Under the pieces are notes generated by a model. That model worked only from the letters and a program-made list of their open reading frames with translations. It had not been told where the DNA came from and ran no database searches. This document shows, piece after piece, positions 5,341 through 5,387 of a stretch of 5,387 bases of DNA. This stretch comes from an uncultured Micrococcus sp. (lineage in GTDB: Bacteria; Actinomycetota; Actinomycetes; Actinomycetales; Micrococcaceae), in the NCBI GenBank assembly GCA_946222435.1, contig CAMIOJ010000167.1:1-5387 (forward strand), given 5' to 3'. The translations under genes were made by a program, and so were the position numbers. Numbering within the stretch: the stretch's first letter is position 1; each line of letters begins with the position of its first letter.

Positions 5341-5387
5341 GCGCCGGTGCGGGGCCTTCTCCGCGGGGCCGGTGGCCGGCGCGGGGC

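Overview
The window is very GC-rich with almost every third codon position G or C. Its genes have their closest recognisable relatives in Actinobacteria: a CIRCE-controlled stand-alone groEL, a DUF3263 / LytR_C pair, a family-1 uracil-DNA glycosylase with the GQDPYP variant, and a full-length ThrE-type exporter. A Micrococcaceae-like organism (Micrococcus, Kocuria, Arthrobacter group) is the best guess; the genus is inference. No phage, transposon, CRISPR or RNA gene was seen, so this looks like ordinary chromosome.

Layout, left to right. (1) 1-1225, minus: groEL, cut by the left edge (408 N-terminal residues visible). (2) 1226-1574: groEL leader, ribosome binding site, a sigma-70-type promoter embedded in a CIRCE operator, a second degenerate CIRCE over the start of transcription, then a strong hairpin terminator and a second stem-loop that end the upstream operon. 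(3) 1575-2660 and 2667-2960, minus: a two-gene unit in which a small DUF3263 helix-turn-helix-like protein is followed 6 bases later by a membrane-anchored LytR_C protein. The latter carries a long repetitive Ala/Glu/Lys/Arg/Ser spacer encoded by an 18/36-bp tandem repeat. (4) 2961-3075: a short divergent promoter region in which both genes have a TANNNT box 6-7 bases before the ATG, suggesting leaderless transcripts. (5) 3076-3753, plus: ung. (6) 3754-3852: convergent intergenic gap with GC hairpins. (7) 3853-5340 or beyond, minus: thrE, whose reading frame remains open to the right edge, so its start is uncertain.

The genes cover protein folding under stress (GroEL, HrcA/CIRCE control), cell envelope function (LytR_C protein, related in architecture to mycobacterial VirR), DNA repair (Ung) and amino-acid export (ThrE). 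They do not form one pathway. The most notable points are the TolA-like architecture and repeat-driven length of the LytR_C protein, the stacked CIRCE sites, and the paired leaderless-type starts. No convincing new defence or mobile system is present.
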